A DNA stretch of 13,939 bases from an uncultured Rubrivivax sp. GTDB lineage: Bacteria > Pseudomonadota > Gammaproteobacteria > Burkholderiales > Burkholderiaceae_C. Under the pieces are notes generated by a model. That model was not told where the DNA came from. It ran no database searches and saw nothing but the letters and a program-made list of their open reading frames with translations. The stretch is taken from assembly GCA_937975735.1 (NCBI GenBank), contig CALJUI010000151.1, positions 1-13,939 of the forward strand, read 5' to 3'. The position numbers were made by a program, and so were the translations under genes. Each line of letters begins with the position of its first letter. Position 1 is the first letter of the stretch. This document shows, one piece after another, positions 6,482-13,420 of this stretch.

Positions 6482-7549
6482 CGGCTCGACGTGCAGCGGC
6501 TCGTCGAGCAGCTGCGGGCGTGGGCGCATCAGGAGGGATTGTCCCAGATCGGCATCGCCGGTGTCGACCTGCGCGACGCCGAGCCCGGTCTGGCCGCCTG
6601 GCTCGCCGCCGGATTCCACGGCTCGATGCACTACCTGGCCGCCTACGACGGCAAGCGCAGCGAGCCGGCGGCGCTGGTGCCGGGCACGGTCAGCATCGTC
6701 ACCGCGCGGATGGACTACCTGCCGCGCGACGCCGGCGACGACTGGATCGAACGCGAGAAGCGAAGGCTGGCCGATCCGCGCGAGGCCGTGGTCTCGGTCT
6801 ACGCCCGCGGCCGCGACTACCACAAGGTGCTGCGTCGGCGCCTGCAGCGCCTGGCCGACCGGCTGGCCGCGGAGATCGGCCCGTTCGGCCACCGCGTGTT
6901 CACCGACTCCGCGCCGGTGCTCGAGGTCGAGCTCGCCGCGCGCAGCGGCACCGGCTGGCGCGGCAAGCACACGCTGGCGCTGCGCCGCGACGCCGGGTCG
7001 ATGTACTTCCTCGGCGAGCTCTTCGTCGACCTGCCGCTGCCGGCCACCGCGCCGGTCGAGCCGCACTGCGGCCGCTGCCGCGCCTGCCTCGACGTCTGCC
7101 CGACGCAGGCCATCGTCGCGCCCTACCGGCTCGACGCGCGGCGCTGCATCTCCTACCTGACGATCGAGCACGACGGCCCGATCCCGCCCGAGCTCCGCGC
7201 GGCGGTCGGCAACCGGGTCTACGGCTGCGACGACTGCCAGCTCGCCTGTCCCTGGAACAAGTACGCGCAGCGCGCGACGCTGCCGGACTTCGACGTCCGC
7301 CACGAGCTCGACCGCGCGACGCTGCTCGCGCTGTGGCGCTGGGACGAGGCGGCCTTCCTGCAGCGCACCGAAGGCAGCGCGATGCGGCGCATCGGCTGGT
7401 CGCGCTGGCGCCGCAACCTCGCGGTCGGCCTCGGCAATGCCTGGCGCGAGACCGGCGACGAGGCGCTGCGTGACGCGCTCGCCGGCGCACGCGCGACAGC
7501 CGACGCGCTGGTGCGCGAGCACATCGACTGGGCGCTGGCGCAGCGCTGA
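6467..7549 (+). CDS. queG: Epoxyqueuosine reductase QueG
   Basis: QueG reduces epoxyqueuosine to queuosine at position 34 of GUN-anticodon tRNAs, using cobalamin and two [4Fe-4S] clusters. The 360-residue protein has the family N-terminus (GIAGVD, GFHGSMHYL), the catalytic aspartate D147 in FTDSAPVLE, and a ferredoxin-like centre with C201-C204-C207-C211 (CGRCRACLDVCP), C227 (RRCISYLTIEH) and C254-C257-C261 (CDDCQLACPWN). The Arg-rich C-terminal helical repeats (from about 283) fit the tRNA-binding HEAT-like region, shorter than in Bacillus. Length is typical for proteobacteria. The gene diverges from tsaE with overlapping 5' ends, and queG next to tsaE is a common proteobacterial arrangement. 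Confidence 0.97.
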   Translation: MQQRHRLDVQRLVEQLRAWAHQEGLSQIGIAGVDLRDAEPGLAAWLAAGFHGSMHYLAAYDGKRSEPAALVPGTVSIVTARMDYLPRDAGDDWIEREKRRLADPREAVVSVYARGRDYHKVLRRRLQRLADRLAAEIGPFGHRVFTDSAPVLEVELAARSGTGWRGKHTLALRRDAGSMYFLGELFVDLPLPATAPVEPHCGRCRACLDVCPTQAIVAPYRLDARRCISYLTIEHDGPIPPELRAAVGNRVYGCDDCQLACPWNKYAQRATLPDFDVRHELDRATLLALWRWDEAAFLQRTEGSAMRRIGWSRWRRNLAVGLGNAWRETGDEALRDALAGARATADALVREHIDWALAQR

Positions 7550-7550
7550 C

Positions 7551-7572
7551 TCACTGCAGCGTCACTGCAGCG
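7551..7572. repeat. Tandem 11-bp direct repeat at the queG / permease junction
   Basis: TCACTGCAGCG occurs twice with no gap (7551-7561 and 7562-7572). The right copy encodes the last codons and stop of the minus-strand permease, and the left copy carries a second TGA in another frame. It looks like a recent small tandem duplication in the 12-bp space between convergent genes. Confidence 0.75.
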
Positions 7573-8464
7573 CCGCCAGCGCGGTGAGTGCCAGCGGCAG
7601 GCTGGCCATGCCGAGCAGCGTCGACAGCGTCACCAGGCTCGCGGCGAAGGGCCCGTGGCCGCCCATGCGCACCGCCAGCACGTAGGCGCTGGAGGCGGTC
7701 GGCAGCGCGGCGAAGGTCACCACCACCGCCTGCTGCGCCGGCGGCAGGCCGAGGCCGATGACGATGCCGATCGCCGAGACCGGCAGCACGAGGTGACGCA
7801 CCGTCATCAGCGACGCCGCCAGCCCCGGCCCTTCGCGCAGCGCGCCGATGCGCAGCCCGGCGCCGACCGCCATCAGCCCGATCGGCAGCGCCGCGGTGCC
7901 GATGCGGTTCAGCGTCGTGCTCGCCAGCGTGGGCAGGCCGAGGCCGAGCGCGTTGAACAGCAGCCCGGCGACGGTCGCGACGATCAGCGGGTTGCGCAGC
8001 AGTTCGCGCAGGTAGCCGTGGCCACCCTGGCGCGCCAGCGGCCAGACGGCGGCGACGTTGCACAGGGGCACCACGAGCGAGATGATCAGCGCCATCCAGG
8101 CCAGCCCCGGCGCGCCGCCGATGCGCTCGACCACCGCCAGCGCGACGTAGGAGTTGAAGCGGAAGGCGACCTGCGAGCCCGAGGCGTGCAGCCGCGGGTC
8201 GACGCCGGGCCAGCGGCCGATGGCGATCGCCAGCGCGATGCCGATCAGCGTCACCACGATGCCGGCGACGGCCAGCGGCAGGGCTTCGGCGGGCTGCAGC
8301 GGGTTGCGCACGATCGACGAGAACAGCAGCGCCGGGAAGAGCAAGTAATAGACGAGCCGCTCGGCGCCGTCCCACACCGGCCGGTTCAGCGGCGTCCAGC
8401 GGCAGATCGCCCAGCCGCACAGGATCAGTGCGAAATCCGGCAGCAGCACGAAGGCATCGGTCAT
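7562..8464 (-). CDS. AEC (auxin efflux carrier) family transporter
   Basis: A 300-residue integral membrane protein with about ten hydrophobic segments in two five-helix halves separated near residues 145-160. Family marks include LLFPALLFSSI in the first half, FNSYVALA near the centre, and an N-P containing helix (RNPLIVATVAGLLFNALGLGLP). AEC permeases export or take up small organic anions such as malate, or auxin in plants; the substrate here cannot be told. The ATG at 8462-8464 gives the usual short N-terminus; an in-frame ATG at 8486-8488 would add eight basic residues (MARWHTRA) and is less likely. It converges on queG and diverges from the chalcone-isomerase-like gene. Confidence 0.9.
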   Translation of the reverse strand: MTDAFVLLPDFALILCGWAICRWTPLNRPVWDGAERLVYYLLFPALLFSSIVRNPLQPAEALPLAVAGIVVTLIGIALAIAIGRWPGVDPRLHASGSQVAFRFNSYVALAVVERIGGAPGLAWMALIISLVVPLCNVAAVWPLARQGGHGYLRELLRNPLIVATVAGLLFNALGLGLPTLASTTLNRIGTAALPIGLMAVGAGLRIGALREGPGLAASLMTVRHLVLPVSAIGIVIGLGLPPAQQAVVVTFAALPTASSAYVLAVRMGGHGPFAASLVTLSTLLGMASLPLALTALAALQ

Positions 8465-8493
8465 CGCGCGAGTGTGCCAGCGCGCCATGCAGG

Positions 8494-8499
8494 CAAAAT
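8494..8499 (+). promoter_or_regulatory. Putative -10-like element of the chalcone-isomerase-like gene (CAAAAT)
   Basis: CAAAAT ends 7 bases before the ATG at 8507. It repeats the AAT-C-N5/6-ATG arrangement seen before mutL and queG. No -35 element or ribosome-binding site is visible, so the call rests on the repeated pattern. Confidence 0.25.
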
Positions 8500-8506
8500 C
8501 GGACCG

Positions 8507-9109
8507 ATGCGAGGCCACTGCACCACTCGCCGCCGCGCCGCGCTGCTGCTGCTGGCGGGCCCGTTCGCCGGCCCGCTGCTGGCGCAGGTGGAGGTCGAAG
8601 GCGGCCACGTCTTCCCGGCGCAGGTGCGCGTGGCCGACACCGCGCTGCAGTTGAACGGCGTCGGCTACCGCGCGGTGGCCTGGTTCAAGGGCTACGCGGC
8701 GGCGCTGTACCTGACCCAGCGCGTGCGCACCGTGCCCGACGTGCTGGCGGCGCCGGGTCCGAAGCGGCTGCAGATGAAGATGCTCGTCGACGTGCCGTCG
8801 GCCGAGTTCGTCAAGGCCTTCGGCAAGGGCGTCAGCCGCAACACGCCGGCCGCCGAGGTGCCGGCGCTGCGCGAGCGCATGCAGCAGTTCGACGCGCTCG
8901 TCCATGCGATCGGCACGGTGCGCAAGGGCGACCTGGTCGACCTCGACTTTCTGCCCGGCCGGGGCCTGCAGCTGTCGCTCAACGGCCGCCCGCGCGGCGC
9001 GCCGATCCCCGGCGAGGACCTGTACGCGGCGCTGCTGCGCATCTTCGTCGGCGACCGGCCGGTCGACAAGGAGATGAAGGTGGGGCTGCTCGGTGGCCCG
9101 GTCGGCTGA
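8507..9109 (+). CDS. Secreted chalcone-isomerase-like protein
   Basis: A 200-residue protein with an N-terminal signal peptide (basic CTTRRR, hydrophobic AALLLLAGPFAGPLLA, probable cleavage after A26) and a mature part matching the bacterial chalcone-isomerase-like family. Typical stretches are LQLNGVGYRAVAWFKGYAAALYL (positions 48-70), LQMKMLVDVPSAEFVKAFGKGV and the C-terminal part with GAPIPGEDLYAALLRIFVGDRPVDKEMKVGLLG. Bacterial members are periplasmic proteins of unknown role; the fold also binds fatty acids in plant FAP proteins, and isomerase activity should not be assumed. The last 17 bases overlap the start of xerD, suggesting co-transcription. Confidence 0.88.
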   Translation: MRGHCTTRRRAALLLLAGPFAGPLLAQVEVEGGHVFPAQVRVADTALQLNGVGYRAVAWFKGYAAALYLTQRVRTVPDVLAAPGPKRLQMKMLVDVPSAEFVKAFGKGVSRNTPAAEVPALRERMQQFDALVHAIGTVRKGDLVDLDFLPGRGLQLSLNGRPRGAPIPGEDLYAALLRIFVGDRPVDKEMKVGLLGGPVG

Positions 9110-9992
9110 TGCGCTGGCGCTGATCGAGCGCTTTGCCGACGCGCTGTGGCTCGAGGACGGCCTGTCGGCGCAGACGCTGACGGCCTACCGGCGCGACCTG
9201 CGGCTGCTCGCCGGCTGGCTTGACGGGCAGGGCCGAACGCTCGTCGACGCCCGCGAGAGCGATCTGCTCGGCTATGCCAGCGCGCGCCACGCCAGCACGC
9301 GCGCGAGCACCGCCAACCGCCGTCTGGCGGTGTTCCGCCGCTTCTACCGCTGGGCATTGCGCGAGCGGCTGGTCGATGCCGACCCGACGCTGCGCCTGCT
9401 CGCCGCCCGCCAGGCGCTGCGGGTGCCGAAGTCGCTGTCCGAGGCGCAGGTCGAGGCATTGCTCGCCGCGCCCGACACCGCCACGCCGCTCGGCCTGCGC
9501 GACCGCACGATGATCGAGCTGATGTATGCCAGCGGCCTGCGCGTCAGCGAGCTGGTCGGGCTGAAGACGGTGCAGCTCGGCCTCGCCGAAGGCGCGGTGC
9601 GGATCACCGGCAAGGGCGCCAAGGAGCGGCTGGTGCCCTTCGGCGCCGAGGCGCAGGACTGGGTCACGCGCTACCTGGCCGACGCCCGCGCGGCGATCCT
9701 GCGCGGCCGGGCCAGCGACGCCCTGTTCGTCACCGGCCGCGGCGGCGGCATGACGCGGCAGATGTTCTGGACCCTGATCAAGCGCCATGCGCGCCGCGCC
9801 GGCATCACCGCGCCGCTGTCGCCGCACACGCTGCGCCACGCCTTCGCCACCCACCTGCTGAACCACGGCGCCGACCTGCGCGCGGTGCAGATGCTGCTCG
9901 GCCACGCCGACATCTCGACGACGACGATCTACACCCACGTCGCGCGCGAGCGGCTGCGCCAGCTGCACGCGGCGCACCACCCGCGCGGATGA
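9093..9992 (+). CDS. xerD: Site-specific tyrosine recombinase XerD
   Basis: XerD acts with XerC at the dif site to resolve chromosome dimers under FtsK control. The 299-residue protein has an N-terminal SAM-like DNA-binding domain (about 5-100) and a catalytic domain with all active residues: R150 (ASGLRVSEL), K174 (ITGKGAKERL), H245 and R248 (HTLRHAFATHLL), H271 (LGHADISTT) and nucleophile Y280 (TTIYTHV). Each lies within two positions of E. coli XerD. The start is GTG at 9093-9095, 7 bases after a GGGG run, inside the end of the chalcone-isomerase-like gene; the ATG at 9109 is out of frame. Length and full-length similarity favour XerD over XerC or an integron integrase, and nothing nearby suggests a mobile element. 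Confidence 0.94.
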   Translation: MARSADALALIERFADALWLEDGLSAQTLTAYRRDLRLLAGWLDGQGRTLVDARESDLLGYASARHASTRASTANRRLAVFRRFYRWALRERLVDADPTLRLLAARQALRVPKSLSEAQVEALLAAPDTATPLGLRDRTMIELMYASGLRVSELVGLKTVQLGLAEGAVRITGKGAKERLVPFGAEAQDWVTRYLADARAAILRGRASDALFVTGRGGGMTRQMFWTLIKRHARRAGITAPLSPHTLRHAFATHLLNHGADLRAVQMLLGHADISTTTIYTHVARERLRQLHAAHHPRG

Positions 9993-10009
9993 CCGGCCCC
10001 TGAACGAGA

Positions 10010-10031
10010 AAGCCGCCCCGGGGGGCGGCTT
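10010..10031 (-). terminator. Rho-independent terminator of the porin gene
   Basis: Perfect 10-bp stem with arms AAGCCGCCCC (10010-10019) and GGGGCGGCTT (10022-10031) around GG. On the minus strand the stem is followed by TTTCTCGTT, so it terminates the porin message about 20 bases after its stop. It also lies 18 bases after xerD and may act in both directions, though the plus-strand T run is short. Confidence 0.85.
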
Positions 10032-10050
10032 CCGCACGGCGCGCGACGAC

Positions 10051-10983
10051 TCAGAAGTTGTGGCGCACGCCCAGCGCGAACGAGCTGAAGTCGCCGACGT
10101 ACGGCGTGCCGTTGCTCGCCGCGACCTTGGTGTACAGGCCGTAGACCTTGGTGCGCTTGCTCAGGTTGTGGTTGAGTCCGATCGTCGCCTGCGTCGCCGA
10201 GCTGTCGGCGACGCGGCTGTAGTCGCCGGCGCGGCCGACGTTCAGATGGAACTCGTTCACGCCCATCACGTACATGCCCGACAGGCGCAGCGTGGTGCGG
10301 TTGCCCAGGCCGGCGCCGAAGCCGTCGGTGTCGCGCTGCACGTAGCCGCCGAAGACGAAGGGGCCCGTCTCGTACAGCGCACGCAGCGCGAACTGCTTGC
10401 CGCCAGCCAGCTTTTCGAAACCGGCGCCGAGCTGCCACGCACCCATCGTGTAGTTCGCGGCGAGGTCGTAACCGTGGTCCGGGCCTGCTTCCTTCAGCGA
10501 GACCGCGCCTTCAAGGGTCAGGCCGTTCAGGTCCGGCGAGCGGTAGGCCAGCTTGTTGCCGTTGCGGCCGACGTAGGCGTACAGCGCATCGGCCGAGCTG
10601 CCGGTGTCGTGGTTGTGCAGGCTGACGTAGTCGGCGGTGGCGAAGTAGGCCTCGCTGGTGAAGTTGCCCAGGCGCACGGTGCCGAACTGGCCGCTCAGGT
10701 TGACCTCGGACTGGCGCGCCCAGAACTGCGTGCCCTGGGTGCTGCTGCCGGTGTCGGAATCGAAGCCGTGCTCGAGCTGGAAGCCGGCCTTCAGGCCGCC
10801 GCCCATGTCCTCGATGCCCTTGAAGCCGATCCGCGACGAGTTGTTGAACATGCCCGAGGACTTCACGCCGGCACTGTCCTGGCGCTCGAGCGAGGTGTTC
10901 AGGCGCCCGTAGATCGTGGTCTGGGCTTGCGCGGCCCCGGCGGCCAGCAGCGCGATCGAGGTGACGAGAAGGGTCTTCTTCAT
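10051..10983 (-). CDS. Outer-membrane general porin (Burkholderia-type trimeric porin)
   Basis: A 310-residue porin: signal peptide 1-20 (MKKTLLVTSIALLAAGAAQA), mature start QTTIYGRLN, and the family stretches SSRIGFKGIEDMGGGLKAGFQLE and FWARQSEVNLSGQFGTVRLGNF. Alternating amphipathic strands run to the end, and the last residue is Phe after RHN, the signal for the BAM assembly machine. It would form a non-specific channel for small hydrophilic solutes. Slightly shorter than the usual 330-390 residues, it still looks complete. A TACACT hexamer about 62 bases upstream may be its -10; a strong terminator follows. Confidence 0.94.
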   Translation of the reverse strand: MKKTLLVTSIALLAAGAAQAQTTIYGRLNTSLERQDSAGVKSSGMFNNSSRIGFKGIEDMGGGLKAGFQLEHGFDSDTGSSTQGTQFWARQSEVNLSGQFGTVRLGNFTSEAYFATADYVSLHNHDTGSSADALYAYVGRNGNKLAYRSPDLNGLTLEGAVSLKEAGPDHGYDLAANYTMGAWQLGAGFEKLAGGKQFALRALYETGPFVFGGYVQRDTDGFGAGLGNRTTLRLSGMYVMGVNEFHLNVGRAGDYSRVADSSATQATIGLNHNLSKRTKVYGLYTKVAASNGTPYVGDFSSFALGVRHNF

Positions 10984-11045
10984 GGGAGGCTTTCGGAGTG
11001 GACGGGTCGGGCCGCGGTCTCGGAACGCGCCACGGCGGTGCCGCG

Positions 11046-11051
11046 AGTGTA
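11046..11051 (-). promoter_or_regulatory. Putative -10 element of the porin gene (TACACT)
   Basis: TACACT on the minus strand would give a leader of about 55 bases before the porin ATG. The -35 region is poor (GGGTTT at about 16 bp). The same hexamer precedes the substrate-binding-protein gene at 13405-13410. Confidence 0.3.
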
Positions 11052-11143
11052 GGTGTCGTCTAGGGTGAAACCCGCATTCGACCTGCATCCGGACGGTCAA
11101 TTGCGGCGCCGGCGCAACAGCCGGCGGGGCCGGCGGCCGGACG

Positions 11144-11149
11144 CACAAT
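11144..11149 (+). promoter_or_regulatory. Possible -10-like element of the MarC-family gene (CACAAT)
   Basis: CACAAT ends 9 bases before the ATG at 11159, with only pyrimidine-rich CCGGTCCCC between and no ribosome-binding site. It is the weakest case of the short-leader pattern in the window. Confidence 0.2.
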
Positions 11150-11158
11150 CCGGTCCCC

Positions 11159-11761
11159 ATGGACCACACCTTCGTCTCCGCGCTCGTGCTGCTGCTGCTC
11201 GTGCTGGACCCGCTGGGCGGGCTGCCGATCTACATCTCGGTGCTGCGCACGGTCGCGCCGGAACGGCGGACCCGGGTCGCGCTGCGCGAGACGGCGATCG
11301 CCTTCGCGGCGCTGGCGCTGTTCATGGTCGCCGGCCAGGCCTTCCTGTCGCTGATGCGGCTGTCGGAGCGCTCGCTCGAGGTCGCCGGCGGCGTGATCCT
11401 GCTGATCATCGCGGTGCGCATGGTCTTCGCCACCGGCGCCGAGGTCTACGCCGCCGGCGCCGAGGGCCGCGAGCCCTTCATCTTCCCGCTCGCGGTGCCG
11501 CTGCTGGCCGGGCCGTCGGCGATGGCCACCGTGCTGCTGCTCGCGTCGCGCCAGCCCGAGAGCCTGTGGAGCTGGATGGGCGCGCTGACCGTCGCGATGG
11601 TGGTCTCCGGCGTCGTGCTGCTGGCCGCCGACCGCATCCGCCGCGTGCTCGGCGACTCGATGGTCGCGGCGATCGAGAAGCTGATGGGGCTGGTGCTGAC
11701 GGCGATCGCGATCGAGATGATCCTCGCCGGCCTCAAGCAGTACTTCTTCAACGCCCCCTGA
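11159..11761 (+). CDS. MarC family integral membrane protein (UPF0056)
   Basis: A 200-residue protein with six predicted membrane helices. Family features are the N-terminal LLLVLDPLGGLPIYISVL, the AGGVILLIIAVRM helix, the PFIFPLAVPLLAGPSAMATV segment and the C-terminal LMGLVLTAIAIEMILAGLK. MarC proteins were named for neighbourhood to the mar locus but do not confer multiple antibiotic resistance, and the substrate, if any, is unknown. The last 14 bases overlap the end of the convergent ABC permease gene. Confidence 0.93.
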   Translation: MDHTFVSALVLLLLVLDPLGGLPIYISVLRTVAPERRTRVALRETAIAFAALALFMVAGQAFLSLMRLSERSLEVAGGVILLIIAVRMVFATGAEVYAAGAEGREPFIFPLAVPLLAGPSAMATVLLLASRQPESLWSWMGALTVAMVVSGVVLLAADRIRRVLGDSMVAAIEKLMGLVLTAIAIEMILAGLKQYFFNAP

Positions 11762-12500
11762 GGTGCGCGGGCGCCTCGAGCCGCTTGGCCAGCAGCGACA
11801 GCGTCAGCGTCAGCACCAGGTACAGCGCCGAGATCGCCAGGTACGGTTCCCAGTAGCGCGAATAGGCGCCGGCGACGGTGCGCGCGGCCAGCGCGAGCTC
11901 GGCCAGGCCGATCGCCGACACCAGCGACGAGTCCTTGATCAGCGTGACGCCCTCGTTGACGAGCGCCGGCATCATGCGCCTGAAGGCCTGCGGCAGCACC
12001 ACCACCTGCATCGCCTGCGCGTGCGTCAGCCCCAGGCTGTAGGCAGCCTGCGTCTGGCCGCGGTGGATGCTCTGGATGCCGGCGCGGAAGATCTCGCTGA
12101 TGTAGGCGCCGGCGTTCAGGCTCAATGCCACGCAGCCTGACAGGAAGGCACCGTGGTTCTGGCGGAACTCGCGCGCCAGGTCGCCCGACACCAGCAGCCC
12201 GCCGTCCGGATGCACCAGCGCCGGCATCAGCGCGAAGTGCACGAGCAGGATCTGCACGAACAGCGGCGTGCCGCGGAAGAAGGTGACGTAGGCGGTGGTG
12301 ACCCAGCGCAGCGCCCGCAGCGCCCAGGCCAGCGGCGCCGACGCCGGCTCGGGCGCGTCGGCCGAGCTGCTGACCAGCCCGAAGGCCACGCCGAGCACGA
12401 GGCCGACGCCGATCGCGACGATCGTCAGCTGGACCGTCATCCACAGCCCGGCCGCGAACAGCGGCCCGTAGCCGGCGAGGATCTCCCAGCGGAGATCCAT
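11748..12500 (-). CDS. Polar amino-acid ABC transporter permease (HisM/GlnP family)
   Basis: A 250-residue inner-membrane permease with about five membrane helices. The membrane-domain signature includes VTTAYVTFFRGTPLFVQILLVHF, the loop SGCVALSLNAGAYISEIFRAGIQSIHRGQTQAAYSLGLT, and the EAA-type coupling segment near LVNEGVTLIKDSSLVSAIGLAEL. It would pair with the substrate-binding lipoprotein encoded 12 bp upstream. One permease of this type can work as a homodimer, but an ATPase is needed and none is in the window. Substrate is probably a polar or acidic amino acid; the exact one cannot be read. Its 3' end overlaps the MarC-family gene. Confidence 0.93.
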   Translation of the reverse strand: MDLRWEILAGYGPLFAAGLWMTVQLTIVAIGVGLVLGVAFGLVSSSADAPEPASAPLAWALRALRWVTTAYVTFFRGTPLFVQILLVHFALMPALVHPDGGLLVSGDLAREFRQNHGAFLSGCVALSLNAGAYISEIFRAGIQSIHRGQTQAAYSLGLTHAQAMQVVVLPQAFRRMMPALVNEGVTLIKDSSLVSAIGLAELALAARTVAGAYSRYWEPYLAISALYLVLTLTLSLLAKRLEAPAHLRGR

Positions 12501-12512
12501 GCCCGCCGCCGC

Positions 12513-13376
12513 TTACTTCGAGGCCGCCGGGGCGGGCGCCGCCGCCGCCGGCGCAGCGCCGAAGTACTTGCCGTAGATGCGGTCGTAGGTCCCGTCGGCG
12601 CGGATCGCCGCCAGGCCCTGGTTCAGGGCCGCCAGCAACTCGGCGTTGCCCTTCTTCACCGCGATGCCGTACTGCTCGGGCACGAAGCTCGCGTCGGCGA
12701 CGGTCTTGAACTTTCCGCCGGGGTTGTTGGCGACGTGGTGCGTGACCACGCCGTTGTCGGCGACCACCGCGTCGACGCCGCCCGCCTCGAGCTCCTTGAG
12801 CGCCAGCGGCGTCGACTCGAAGCGCTTGATCAGGGTGCTGGCCTTGCCCTGCAGCTGGGTCACCGCCTCGTCGCCGGTGGTGCCGGTCTGCACGCCGACC
12901 TTGAGCTTCTTCAGGTCCTGGAAGCGCGCGACCTTGCTCGAGGCCGGCAGCGCGATCAGCTGCGCGGCGTCGAAGTAGGGCTCGCTGAAGTCCATCGTCT
13001 GCTTGCGCTCGTCGGTGATCGTGATCGCCGAGACGAGCAGGTCGCGGTCGCCCTGGCCGAGCGCGTTGAAGATGCCCTCCCAGGGCGTGTTGACGAACTT
13101 GACCTCGAAGCCGGCCTTGGCCGCGATCGCCTGCACGATCTCGATGTCGAAGCCGACGATCTCGCCCTTCTCGTTCTGGCTCTCGAAGGGCGCGTAGGCG
13201 GCATCGGTGCCGACGGTGTAGACCTTGGCCGGCGCGGGAGCAGGCGCCGGTGCGGCCGCCGGAGCCGGAGCCGGCGGCGCCTCCGCCTGCTTGCCGCAGG
13301 CGGCGAGCACGAGGCCGGCGGCGAGCAGGCCAGCGGTTTGCAGGAAGCGGCGGGTGGTCAGGGCGAACGGGCGCAT
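12513..13376 (-). CDS. Amino-acid ABC transporter substrate-binding lipoprotein (SBP_bac_3 family)
   Basis: A 287-residue periplasmic binding protein. The signal is of lipoprotein type with lipobox LAAC (Cys27); TTRRFLQT before the hydrophobic stretch suggests possible Tat export, though the motif is imperfect. An Ala/Pro tether (about 31-50) precedes the binding domain (52-273), which has the family marks VGTDAAYAPFES, GEIVGFDIEIVQAIA, FVNTPWEGIFNAL, SAITITDERKQTMDFSEPYF, GVQTGTTGDEAV and the C-terminal DGTYDRIYGKYFG. An Ala/Pro tail follows. The Arg in TITDER fits binding of an amino-acid carboxylate. It is the first gene of a two-gene unit with the permease downstream. Confidence 0.94.
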   Translation of the reverse strand: MRPFALTTRRFLQTAGLLAAGLVLAACGKQAEAPPAPAPAAAPAPAPAPAKVYTVGTDAAYAPFESQNEKGEIVGFDIEIVQAIAAKAGFEVKFVNTPWEGIFNALGQGDRDLLVSAITITDERKQTMDFSEPYFDAAQLIALPASSKVARFQDLKKLKVGVQTGTTGDEAVTQLQGKASTLIKRFESTPLALKELEAGGVDAVVADNGVVTHHVANNPGGKFKTVADASFVPEQYGIAVKKGNAELLAALNQGLAAIRADGTYDRIYGKYFGAAPAAAAPAPAASK

Positions 13377-13404
13377 GGGGGTCTTTCGGGGCCGGGAAGG
13401 CGCC

Positions 13405-13410
13405 AGTGTA
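13405..13410 (-). promoter_or_regulatory. Putative -10 element of the binding-protein operon (TACACT)
   Basis: TACACT on the minus strand lies 28 bases before the ATG, in the 44-bp gap after the DUF455 gene. The hexamer is the same as that before the porin. No recognisable -35 is present, and read-through from the DUF455 gene is also possible. Confidence 0.3.
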
Positions 13411-13420
13411 GGCCCGCCGA

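Noticed and set aside
9093..9992. Phage or integron integrase marking a mobile element
   Set aside because: Active residues, length and N-terminal domain match chromosomal XerD. There are no attachment-site repeats, cassette sites or phage genes nearby.
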